From assembly GCA_020091685.1 (NCBI GenBank), contig CM034609.1, forward strand, positions 15,096,023-15,160,022: a stretch of DNA of 64,000 nucleotides, given 5' to 3'. The position numbers and the translations under genes were made by a program. Below the pieces are notes generated by a model. That model made no database searches. It was not told the DNA's origin and worked only from the letters and a program-made list of their open reading frames with translations. Every line of letters starts with the position of its first letter. Position 1 is the stretch's first letter. Shown one piece after another: positions 50,401-59,878 of this stretch. Source of the DNA: Lutjanus erythropterus (lineage: Eukaryota > Chordata > Actinopteri > Lutjaniformes > Lutjanidae).

Positions 50401-53160
50401 CATGTGCCACTGGACCATCACAATAAGAGTGAGCAGAACTGTTAACTCATGATAAAAGAGAACTGATTTTCTCTGGAGTTAGGTGGGGGAAAAATACCCA
50501 TTTATTGGTACTGTCAATCAGCCAAAATCAGTTGGAAAATATCGGCATATTGGATATTGTTAAGTATCCAATATCATGTATCCCTACTACTATATATGTA
50601 TAGTTATGACTGTGCAACATGTTATACACACCTGCATTACATTGACACTGGTTTGCATGCATGCATTATATGAGTCACTTTAACCACTAATACCTCTGAC
50701 ATTAACACCTCTGACATAATGCAAACATAAATTGATAAAAATTACTTTTTTGCAACACATCAGTAATGTTTCAGCGCTCATGACATTTTTTTGTGCTCTA
50801 AAAAAACCTCAGGGAAAAGGTCAGACCAACCACACAGTTCAAACATTTCTTCAAAGAGAGACAAGTGTGCAAATAGCATGCAATGTGGCAATCATCAATT
50901 TAACTGAATTCCTCAAGAAAACATGGCTTGTTTGCTGTTTTTCTTTTCTTTCTTAAAGCTAATGAGTAAATAAGAAGGCAGATTGTTTTGTTATCACAAG
51001 ATACGCTCACCTGTTTAGAACAGAAACAGAACAGCCAGCAAACATGTGAATGGCAACACACACATACAGCTCTTCCTATACGTCAAAACCTCGTGTTCAG
51101 AATTATTACAGCGAGCACTGTAAGGTGAGAATACAGCTGCCATGGTGGTTATTGTGTGACTGGGACTGTGTCAAGTAGTATGTGTGAGCGTGCTGCGGCC
51201 CTTCAAACATTGCACATGAAAACTAAGTGACCACACATCACAAAAATAGCATGAGAACAAAAAACTATGACTTCCTTGTGCGTAATCACAAAGCTGCACC
51301 CTTGTAAGACCGTGCATCTGTACACAAGAGACAAGAGGCTGATGTGTGGTTAGCCACTCCCATCTGCTCTCTATAATGAGGGCCTGTAGCTTGTTCAGAA
51401 TTAATTCAAGCAAAAATGGCCAAAAATTGCCAAATATTCTCTGATTTCAGTTTTAAAAATGAAAGGAGTCGGTGCTTTTCATTGACACAATTCATTGTAA
51501 AATATGTGAGGCATAATATCAAATGAGCAGGTCATTATTGCAAAATAAACCCTAACAGGGTGGTGCAGGTCAGAATTTACTTTGCAATAATGACCTGTTG
51601 ACTGTATGTTATCACACTTATTACATGGCTACTAGTGTAAAATCAACAACAATCAACAATTTGGCACAAAATATTAATTTAAAAATGATTTAATGATTGA
51701 AAGTGGTTCTACTGCAGAACCGCATCCATGGCAATGGTCTGTTCTTCATGGCAATGGTCCGTTAAGCAGAAACAACGGACCTTAGCATACCGTAACTGAC
51801 CAATCAAGTATTCAACAAAGCTGTGTAATAAAATGTCTTTGTTTGAGCAAAACATTTAAGATGCAATCTTGGGCTCTGGGAATGATTTTTTGGCATTTTA
51901 AAAAGCTATTTTGTTAAATTATGGTTACTCTGTAAAATTATGATCAGATTATTTGATAATGAAAGTAATCATTATTTGCAACCTTAAATATGTGCATCCT
52001 TTAAGAGACCTTTGCATTTAGAGCTTTAGTATTTCAATGTCTCAGAACAGAACTGCAATGATGAATCTATTATGAATCGTTATCAAATTAACTTCCAACT
52101 AATTGAGCTTTTTTAAAAATAAAAATTAAAAAGATTAAAAAATATCTGATTGCAGCCTTGCAAATGTGAATATTTTCAGGTTTCTTTGCTCCTTTATGAC
52201 AGTAAACTGAATATCTTTGAGTTGAGGATGTCATCTCGGGCTTTGGAAAACAATGATCGACATTTTTCACCATTTTCTACCACTTTATAAACCAAACAAC
52301 TAATCAGTTAATTGAGAAATAATCAACAGTTTAATCGACAATTAAAACAATCATTAGTTGCAGCCCTAATCTTGAACGGTAATTCTAAAAGCAGTAAAGC
52401 ATAAAACATTCAACAAAGTACACCAAATCTTTATGACTCTCACTCTGGCTGTAGATGAGCCTTTTTTTCACAAACCACACCTGTTTACTCTGTGGTGAAC
52501 TGTACATTTGGGAGGTGCAAACCTAGGTGTGACCACCAGTGTGTGTGTGTGTGTGCAAAAGGATAGATGAATACATGTTTGACCCCTCAACCAACATAAA
52601 AAATACAAGAATATACAAAAAAGATACCACACCTAGGGATAAGAAGAGGACCTGACTGAGCTCTAAATTCAAAGAAAAACTTATAGGTCGACATGTGTTA
52701 CTTGTTTGTTTATCTATGAAAACTGCTAGAAACCTACAAAATAAATACAACTGGTTGTGATACATTATTTAATAGTGTTATTTTCCTGTATGTGGAACTG
52801 TCAACTGTTTCATATTTCATAGCCATGCCTGGACCACATCGTGACTGTCTGAGAAGAGAAAGTCAACGACCTTGTACTCTCTCGCGAAAGACAACCGGAG
52901 ACATACTGTTAAATTCTGGCTGCGTGCAGTTAATTATTTGTAGCCTACTTCATAATAAGCCAGATCAGTATAACACATAACGGAATGTATGAACAAACAG
53001 GCTGAAGTAGAAAGAGGTCACTAAAATGTGTCCCGGCAGCAGCATCAGTGTGTCTCCGCTCCAGCGTACCTGCAGCTCCGCAGTCGGCACAGTTTCCGTT
53101 CCCAGGTTTCCCTAGAAGCTGTTTCAAGCGCTGCCTGTTATTTTCTTGATCCGAAGTCAT
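36551..53160 (-). CDS. adap1: ArfGAP with dual PH domains 1 (centaurin alpha 1), complete
   Basis: ADAP1 stimulates GTP hydrolysis on Arf6 and binds PIP3/PI(3,4)P2 and inositol tetrakisphosphate at membranes. Coding exons in order: 53160-53070, 49331-49201, 47516-47425, 45902-45820, 39389-39277, 39045-38899, 38582-38499, 37739-37677, 37498-37427, 36893-36665 and 36579-36551. They total 1134 bp, or 377 aa, close to the human length of about 374. The ArfGAP zinc finger is C24-x2-C27-x16-C44-x2-C47 with the catalytic R52 in the motif SGLHRN. PH1 runs from about residue 130 to 231 (GYREGFLWKRGRDN, YLKDNSTRNIF). PH2 runs from about 252 to 358 (EGYMEKTGPK, RRLMYFKDPLDA). The last residues, PQEYAVEAYFKHKP, match ADAP1 and not ADAP2. 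All introns read GT-AG. The gene is tail-to-tail with rab26. Confidence 0.96.
37779..37823 (+). repeat. (TG)n followed by (CG)n
   Basis: About 19 TG units pass directly into cgcgcgc and acgcatg, all alternating purine-pyrimidine. It lies in the adap1 intron just upstream, on the minus strand, of the 37739-37677 exon. Confidence 0.95.
38045..38283 (-). repeat. Reversed copy of the 10980-11235 repeat family
   Basis: gtgaggtcacagtgaccttc, acctttgacctcaagaatga and gacagacaacccagaaacat, followed by aatgcctctggccaca, are the reversed form of the ggtcaaggtcactgtggcc end of the family. Confidence 0.6.
39571..40322. mobile_element. 752-bp element with 60-bp terminal inverted repeats, TA-flanked
   Basis: The arm at 39571-39630 (tactggttacctgttg, then ttaaattcagttacc and gacgatctaat) is nearly the exact inverse of 40263-40322 (atcgtctccagtaactgaat, then aagtaaccggta). 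Removing a TA at each end leaves CYGGTTAC termini, which fits a TA target-site duplication as in the Tc1/mariner superfamily. The interior has no long open frame, so this would be a non-autonomous copy. It lies in adap1 intron 4. Confidence 0.8.
40869..41427. repeat. Cluster of four CA/TG microsatellites
   Basis: TG/CA tracts lie at 40869-40905, 41058-41078, 41226-41272 and 41399-41427 within adap1 intron 4. Two are interrupted by GC or AT steps. The DNA between them has no other pattern I can name. Confidence 0.85.
41880..42709 (+). mobile_element. Decayed Tc1/mariner-like transposon with terminal inverted repeats
   Basis: The left end (accccaattccaaaaaacag, then tgcaatgatttgcaaa) is the inverse of the right end (tttgtaaatcattgcattct, then ttttctggaatcgg). 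Between them, on the + strand, lie pieces of a Tc1-type DDE transposase: LWSDESTFQTF, LVWGCVSAHG, LEEHMLPSRRRLFQ and, in another frame, LDWSTCSPDLSPTEN. The N-terminal DNA-binding part is missing, and stops and frame changes interrupt the rest, so it is not functional. It lies in adap1 intron 4, antisense to that gene. Confidence 0.85.
43925..44030 (+). repeat. Possible end of a repeat (agagctgcacaatat)
   Basis: tagagctgcacaatatggat followed by gccgatgcaataatcgatga resembles the start of agggctgcacgatat-type fish repeats. A matching right end was not found. Confidence 0.4.
45285..45555 (-). repeat. Decayed teleost MITE
   Basis: Read on the minus strand it begins cttaaaggtccagtgtgtaa and passes through catgtttctacagtaatcca and aaagactggctctagattgg before ending near tagtttcttgtacacgctt. 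This order is known to me from other fish genomes. It lies in adap1 intron 4. Confidence 0.6.
50049..50589. repeat. Weak inverted-repeat unit in adap1 intron 1
   Basis: The left end ataggaatggacattacta and the right end reversed, gtagggatacatgatattgg, share the first ten bases approximately. The interior includes aaaatatcggcatattggat. The match is poor and the call tentative. Confidence 0.35.
51505..51635. repeat. Hairpin-forming repeat
   Basis: caggtcattattgcaaaata at 51523 and its inverse ttgcaataatgacctg at 51582 flank ccctaacagggtggtgcagg. Outer parts (aggcataatatc and gtatgttatcac) also oppose each other. A diverged copy lies at 2999-3045. Confidence 0.65.
52085..52372 (-). repeat. Copy of the ATTAATC / ATATTCAGTTTACTG repeat family
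   Basis: Read on the minus strand it begins tagggctgcaactaatgatt and contains attagttgtttggtttataa, gtggtagaaaatggtgaaaa, agatattcagtttactgtca and gaaaatattcacatttgcaa. The best-preserved copy in the window. It lies in adap1 intron 1. Confidence 0.7.
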
Positions 53161-53300
53161 GATGCAAATGTTTCTGCTCAGATGCCTGCTCAGCGGCCGA
53201 AAACCTCAAACTCTCATGCATCGAAAGTAAAGATTGCCGCCGGACGCGCCGGACTGAATGTGTAAAAGCGCGTCGCGACGCGTCCACAGGACTAATGGAA
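53161..53300 (-). promoter_or_regulatory. adap1: adap1 5' UTR and likely CpG-rich promoter
   Basis: Upstream of the adap1 ATG the sequence changes from AT-rich to CpG-dense (gccgccggacgcgccgg near 53235). It includes a perfect 14-bp palindrome at 53269-53282 (CGCGTCGCGACGCG). Such a CpG cluster directly before a start codon is typical of a vertebrate promoter. The transcription start is not determined. Confidence 0.55.
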
Positions 53301-55084
53301 AGGCTGTAATCTTAGGTGGTGGGTCGCTGGACAGCGGGGCATGGTCAGCCGTGTGTATGTGCTGTAAAAAACCCTAATAGATGCAACAGTAAGTCTTCTC
53401 TGTCCCTCTCTCTGGAGTGAGACCCCCAGTGGCCATTATGGATGTAGGAAACAAACGCGCTCACGACACTCCTAGACAGACAGAGAAACACCCACATTTC
53501 GCCCCAGCTTGTCTCCTTCACAAGGGTAGACAGGACGGCTGCAACAAGTCCACCTCCAATTAGCAAAATGCTAAAATATTTAATATAAGTTCTGAGTGAG
53601 CATAATTTTCATATTGAGTTCAGGTTGTCAATTTCCCACGTGGCCAGGGACTATGGATGAAAATTAACCTTTGACTAGTTATTTACAGTAATATTATTAA
53701 TATGCACTGCCCCTGATAAATAAATACAGACAGATACATTCATACATCTGCTGTTGCATTTATTTTAAAAAGTGTTTTGGATGTATGAAAGTGATTATTT
53801 TTTTCATGAGCTGTATTTTTTTTTGTCATATGTCGTTGTTTTGACTTGAAGTGGCATACTTAGCATGTGTCAAAGTTAGTGTGTACGCCTCTACACACAA
53901 ACAAACAATAACTGTTGTTTGATAAATATCACCAGTAAATAATACTATGTCACTGAGGAATAAATAAATAATTTAGTATCATTGTAAAACGATGCATATT
54001 TTCAGAATACTATTTTAACATGTTGCAACCGCCCCCTTATCGTGTTGTAGTTGTCCTCGGGGTTGGAGTCAGTTGCAACGTATGACTTCTTCCATTCAGA
54101 TAAATATTGTGAACGATGTGTCATATTCAACCACCTTTAAATGGTATGGATAACTGGTAGACCTATGTAAGTTTTATATATAAAGACTTGATTGGTCTAG
54201 AGAGAAATGGAAAATAGTTGCAACTTTCCCCAGTCTCCCCTATTTCCCAGCCTGGAAATACTTTTTAACTATTTGACTTGATCTTGTGTTCGACCTAAAT
54301 AGACAATCTGTGGAATTAATTTAGTAATTTTTCATTTAAACACAAATCCTACTTTATTGAAATATATCATTGATATAAATATTATGCTGGAGGCATCAGA
54401 CTCCATATAAAATGAATACTAAGTCCAAAAATTTCTCCATCTATGAAAGAAATTTGGCAAACTACCACCAAATGCTGTCTATTATGTAATTGTGGTGATT
54501 AACACTAAATGCACCTTTTTCACAGCAACCATTTTCAAATGAAATAGTAGGGTAAAGACAGGCGTTACCAATGATACTAATTAAGGTCATGTTCCATTTA
54601 GTGTAGCAGAGCCTTTCCTGTAAACAAACATGGACAATGGCAGCACCCTGACTCTGTTTGACCTGAATGGAACAGCACCTTGTGTTTGCAACACCTGTGT
54701 TTACCCCAGTACTTCATGTCAAAATGGCTGCTGGGGAAAAGGCCTATTCTTGTGCTTTTAATTTAAAAGAAAAGAATTTCTAAAAAATCACACCTATGTC
54801 TTTTCACTCGTGGCTGATCAGACCTGTCTTCAGGTTGAAAGTGGGCAGAACTGTGTTTGGGATTTATGTGAGGTCATCAGCAATTGTGACTGCCAGGTGT
54901 TACATTGTGAGCACATTATCTTTTTGGTTAATTTTCATTTGAAAGTACGGCAGGCACATTAAACATTAACACATTCTCCAGAGATTACATAAGGGTAAGT
55001 TGAGCAAACAAACCTGGCATGCACTGAGCCAAGAAGGTTAACAACGAAGGCCTTTCAGTATTTTGACCAGACAGTAACAGACTG
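53301..55084. other. Intergenic stretch between adap1 5' end and rnps1 3' end
   Basis: AT-rich DNA of 1.8 kb with no recognisable exon. An open frame at 53345-53566 on the minus strand shows no family features. No clear repeat ends were found. Confidence 0.6.
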
Positions 55085-55445
55085 AATTCCCATACAGTTC
55101 ATGTCTCAGCATTTTTATTTTTCAAAATGTCTAAAAATTCAGTACGTGGTAAAAAGAAGTCACACTTTAAAAGAAATATTTTGAGATCTCAGTGATCCCA
55201 AACTCAGGCTGAAATACAACAAACACAGAACCAGCTTTTCAGGATCAGCTTGACACAAAATATGGAAAACAAAACCTCACATTTGCACAAAAAGAAAAAA
55301 GAATTTCCGCTTTCTACATGCAGGCAGATGTTTGTGTTGGCTACGCTGCAGATGATTTTATTTCCGGTGAGTCCATGAGGTCTGGGAAAGCAGGAACTCC
55401 AGCTGATCAGACAGAATCTAAGAGATCACGAGGCAGGAAACTTAT
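55085..55445 (-). other. rnps1: rnps1 3' untranslated region
   Basis: The region lies between the TAG stop and a probable poly(A) site. On the minus strand AATAAA hexamers are read at 55114-55119 and near 55357. The distal one suggests an end near 55090. Confidence 0.55.
55114..55119 (-). terminator. rnps1: poly(A) signal of rnps1
   Basis: TTTATT on the plus strand reads AATAAA on the minus strand, about 330 bp beyond the rnps1 stop codon. Cleavage would fall close to 55090. Confidence 0.5.
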
Positions 55446-57977
55446 CTATCTGGAGGAGTTGGAACTGGAACGAGAGCGGTGACGCCTGCGACCAGGAGAT
55501 CTGGAACGAGAGCGGCGGCGTGCTGGTGACCGCCTCCTTGGGGAGCGGGACCTGTGAGGACACAAATTTTTTTAATAACAGCTCTGTGGTGGGAAGACAG
55601 GAAGAATGAGCAGACTAAATGGCCCGAAACATAGAACATAAACAAATGTTCATAATAGACAGAAAAGAGAAAATCAGATTGTAGATGCATATTGTTAGTG
55701 ATTGATGTACCTTCTCCTCATGCGTGGTGGACTGCGACGCCACATAGGCGGTGGCGGGGGCATCCTGCGAGGAGGAGAAGGTCTACGAGGTGGAGGACGG
55801 ACTCTTTGAGCCAGCACAGCAGACGCAGTGATTTCCTGCCCATCTATCTGACCTATCAATAACAGAGCCACCATAGACAGTTATTCAATACGTATTCTGA
55901 CACTTCACTTTTTTCTTCTTTTCCTTTTTTTTTTTTTTTTTTTGTTAGGGTCACCAGTCAGCTCTCTATCCTGGCATTTAAGATCAGTCAGTCAGGTTTT
56001 TGTTTCGTTAGCGGCTTCCCTCTAGTTTAAAGCAAACCGCATAATGGATTTAAATCAATATATCATCCTGTGCAATTAATGAAATTCAGTTTAACAAGAA
56101 CAACCCAAACACTAAATGTCAGTGAAAAAACACCCTAAATACCATAAAATATTAGTGCAAAATCAAGATGTTTAAATATTTAAAAAAAAATAATTATAAC
56201 AAACAATTATATAAATTTATCTTCAAAAAGTTCAAGTCATTTCATAAATAAAGTTATTCAATTTGGTTCAGTTACAAAAACAACCTTCAAGCAAATTAAG
56301 GTATGCAAAAAGTAATCCTACATGAAAGAAGAAGAAAGAGGAAACAGTCTGGCCTACCTCCATCCATATATTTGAGGGCCTTCTGAGCCTCCTCAGGAGT
56401 CTCAAACTCCACGTAAGCGTAGCCCCTGGACAGGTGGGGATGGAGCCTGTCCATTGGCATTTCCACCATTTTGATTTTCCCATAGGTGGAAAAGATCTCC
56501 TGGATGTGGTCCTGTGCAAAAAAAAGACACACATATGCTCATCAGAAGCATGTTATCAAAACTTTGATTTTCTGTAGAGGATGACCTGTTTAAAAAACAT
56601 AAAATGAACTCCTGACACCAAGGCGACAGAAATGAGAAACCAGTTCACTGGGCCATAATCAAAATTAATTAACATAAAGGCACTGGGGATGTTCCTGGGT
56701 GACTAATTATCCTGTTGATTAAATGGAACATTTATCTCGACTAGTTAACTGGTTTAAATGGACGAAAACACTCTAAAAATTCTACACAATTCATTTACTG
56801 ATAATGTTAAACAATGTCTGAAAAAAAACATTGTATTAAGAGTTGTTTAAAGCCATTAATCACCATCTTCAGTCACCAAATCATAAATCAAGTATTTTAA
56901 ATGCTGCTGAAATTTGAGGCACTTTGCATTTTGAAAATTACACATTATCCTATAAAACATGACAACAACTCACTAAATGCATTAACCTTTAGACTGAGCA
57001 GGATCACAGTGTCTGTGGGTAAACAACATTGTTTAGCCAGAGTTGTTGCAGTGTAGCTAATGCTGGTAGTGCTAATGCTTGCAGTTTAATGTCACTGTGC
57101 CTGTGCTGAATGTGGTTATGCATCTCAAAATTCCTTTTATTATTCTTCACTCTTCTTTCACTTTCTAAAACTCCATTTAGGTTCAGAGGCTTACGAAGGT
57201 GGTCATTCCAATCTATCAATCTATCATGAAATTTCTGAGGTTGTGGTATAATTTTAAATCATGTTAAATCATATTCATGTGTTGTGCGATTAAAAACTTG
57301 AATAATTTCTCAGCTAACCTTAGTGACATTCCTGGTCAACCGGCCTAAATGAACTTTAGTTGGTTTGGGGCTTGGGCTTCTTTTCCTTCGCTCCTTATCA
57401 TCTCCCCTCTTCTGTGTTTTGGAGCTGCAGAATCAATAACAAAACACTGATTAACTTGATCATGATTCCAACACTGAAAATACCAAACAGCGTAGTGTAT
57501 AAAAATTGTCTATGTGACTTACGCTGAGCGGGAGCGGCGGCGGTTGTCATGGCGTCTACGGCTGGGACTGGGGGAGCCTGAGGAGCTGGAGGAGGAGGAC
57601 GAACGCGAGCTTGAAGAACCAGAGCGGCTGGAACCAGACGAGCTGGATCCACTTGAGGACCCTGAGCTGGAACCAGAGCTGCTGCTTGAAGTAGAGCTGG
57701 ACCGGGACCTGGTCATGTTTAAAATAAGGAAAGATATTTTAGGTAAGAAAAATACAGATATTTAAAAGTGATTCTACCAGTAAAAGTTTACAGAAATAAT
57801 AACTTAAAAAACAAACCTGCTGCTGCTGCTGCCAGTAGAAGCACTGCGGCGTTTCCTTACTTTCTCCCGTCCCCTCTCCTTGTCTCCTTCCTTGGTGCCA
57901 GTCTTTTCTTTGCCTCTGTCTTTTGATTTTTCCTCCTCCTTCCGCTTTGTGGGTGATGGTGCCCTACGGTCAGACAT
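55446..57977 (-). CDS. rnps1: RNA-binding protein with serine-rich domain 1 (RNPS1), complete
   Basis: RNPS1 is a nuclear splicing activator and a component of the exon-junction-associated ASAP and PSAP complexes. Coding exons: 57977-57817, 57708-57523, 57424-57319, 56511-56358, 55852-55711 and 55551-55446, totalling 855 bp or 284 aa. The order is a short basic N-terminus (APSPTKRK), a long serine tract (residues about 50-105), RRRHDNRRRSRS, then one RRM at about 139-217 with RNP2 VHLGRL and RNP1 RGYAYVEF. The C-terminus is Arg/Pro/Ser-rich and ends RSRSSSNSSR. I chose the ATG at 57977 because an in-frame TAA lies 9 bases upstream and the APSPTKRK segment follows at once. The protein lacks the roughly 20-residue MDLSG leader of the long mammalian form. 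An upstream coding exon spliced to the gtag at 57965 is a possible alternative that I could not find. Confidence 0.95.
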
Positions 57978-58089
57978 AAGCTGCTGTTACATTGAGATCT
58001 TATAAAGGTATTAATTGTGTAATGCTGTACCTAACTATTTGCACTACCTCATTTCAATACCTAATCATTTTCATTGTAAATCAGTCAGC

Positions 58090-58180
58090 GAATATTTTTT
58101 GCATATCATTTAGACAAGAAAATGTCAGAAAATAGTGAAAATGTATGTCAAAATTCCACAGAGACCAAGATGATTTCATG
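58090..58180 (+). repeat. Short fragment of the ATTAATC repeat family
   Basis: gaaaatgtcagaaaatagtg with aaaatgtatgtcaaaattcc resembles the central part of the family. It sits upstream of rnps1 on the minus strand. Confidence 0.4.
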
Positions 58181-58261
58181 CTATTTTGTCATAGTGCCAT
58201 AGTGCTATTATTTACTCATCTAAGAAGAAAAAAGAAGAAAGAAACGAGTTTATTAAGAATG

Positions 58262-58961
58262 AGTACTTCCGGCTGTAAACAGTGTACACACTGAGCAAAT
58301 CGGAGTTTACGATTAAACACCGCAATGTTACAAGAATTACACGATTAACGTTATTTCTGAAGAAAAAAATCCGGCGGTTCTAACATTATTGATTAGGGTG
58401 TGTTTTTATAATTTATTATGTCTACAATTATAACAGAAACATCTCAGATTAGTAACTTGATACCAACTGTGCTCTCGGATAGAAATTGGCCGCCACTGCT
58501 TTTCAATGAACTGACTCCTCAAAACAAGGAGGCGATAGCCACGGGGGCTACGGTTTATCGATGATTACTTTGTCCCTGAAGCGCACAAACGGTTACAAAA
58601 TATGGCACATTTTTTAATACACGATACGACATATACTGGAATCGAAACTTGGTCGACTGCAATCCAACAAAATGCCAAACTTACATTTCTTTCAAACGAG
58701 GTTGTCTCACTGTAACCACTTGCGGCCTGTGTATAACCGTCGCTCGGTGATGACGAAAGAGCGGAAGTTACATATCCATCTGAGCGCCACTTACAACTCA
58801 TTTGTTTATTTATGCATTTACCGATAAAAATGTGACGGTGTGTATGTTTGTCTACGTGTAGCTAGCGATATGGGAGGAGGAAACGTTTCATCACAATACG
58901 TTAAATGATTTAACCGAATAAGAAACGCCAATCTCCCCTCGTGTCGACCAGGTTTTATAAG
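58262..58961. promoter_or_regulatory. Probable divergent promoter region for rnps1 (-) and the HTH gene (+)
   Basis: A minus-strand noncoding first exon for rnps1 may end at 58795, where a good donor (AGTT|GTAAGT) is read. A plus-strand noncoding exon for the HTH gene may end at 58961 (TAAG|GTGAGC). The two donors face away from each other only about 165 bp apart. ETS-type motifs are present: ACTTCCGG at 58265-58272 and CGGAAGT at 58772-58778. A CCAAT-type ATTGG followed by GCCGCCA lies near 58487. No transcript data support the exons, so the start sites are inferred. Confidence 0.45.
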
Positions 58962-59878
58962 GTGAGCGTTTCACTTTATTACGGTGCTGAGCTAACGTTA
59001 GCTGTTGTTGTTAGCTGCGTTAGCTTCTGGCCAACATTTAGTAAGTTACATGTGAATACTCCAGGCATGTATACGGCTGCGTATTCCTGCCACCACGACG
59101 GACAATATTTTTCCACAAAAATCCAATGCAAAGGTATATATTAGGGTTGACAGTCGTCCCTGTTTTTCAGGAGATGTCCCCGGAAATGTCCCCCTTTTTA
59201 ATTATGTTAAAGACAGAGTGGATAGAAGGAGGGCAGAGGGAGATAGAGGAGGAAAGGTAAGGATGTGATTACAGATTACAATTTATTTTTCCAAAACGTT
59301 TTGATTGGGATAGAATACAGAAATGAGGCAAGCAATGTGAATCTGTTAGCCCAAGTATTTTATCCAATAATATACCGTTTATTACTAAAGATTAGAGAGG
59401 AAGGTTAAGACTATGGTGCTGATTCTCTGACTCAGTTAACTAAGCAACATAGTAACCTATTTTATTATTTTTATTTTATTTATTTATATTTCTCTTTGAA
59501 CAAATCATACCCATTTAGGCTATTCTCTGTGATAATATAATTTTTTTTTTTTTTTCATTCACTGAGCTTCCCCTGAAATCTCCCATGTCAAATACCTCTG
59601 TTGTAGACATTTCAACTTTATTCGCAAAATACAAAATAAAAAAATCTTGATTTATTTTCTCCTGCAGGAGCCCCTGAAAAACTGAGCAGACTTTTTTTGT
59701 AATGTTGACAACAACATGCTGCTGTATAACTGGTATTTTCACAATTTAGAAGGCATCCACCGCATCTCAAATAGTTTATCAGTTTATTAAAGATGCACGA
59801 AGTGTTAATTACAGTTTTATTCTATGAATTTTCCAGATATTAACGGCCAATCTCAGATTTCCTCTGGAGTGAGAGAAC

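Larger units (their letters stand above)
45903..53069 (-). other. adap1: adap1 introns 1-3
   Basis: The three introns (53069-49332, 49200-47517, 47424-45903) separate the ArfGAP exons. Apart from the repeat at 50049-50589, the hairpin unit at 51505-51635, the ATTAATCGATTAG-type repeat at 52085-52372 and small CA tracts, I see no structured feature. The 47500-47620 and 47950-48000 parts are CA-rich microsatellite DNA. Confidence 0.7.

Noticed and set aside
36551-53160. ADAP2 instead of ADAP1
   Set aside because: The SAGYREGFLWKRGRDN, YLKDNSTRNIF and C-terminal EAYFKHKP segments match ADAP1. ADAP2 has a different C-terminus.
53345-53566. 73-codon frame upstream of adap1
   Set aside because: No start context, no homology seen, and no partner exon.
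58565-58801. 78-codon minus-strand frame starting MSCKWRSDG as an rnps1 or independent protein
   Set aside because: Its ATG is followed at once by a good donor (GTAAGT), so it more likely marks a noncoding exon end. The peptide has no family match.
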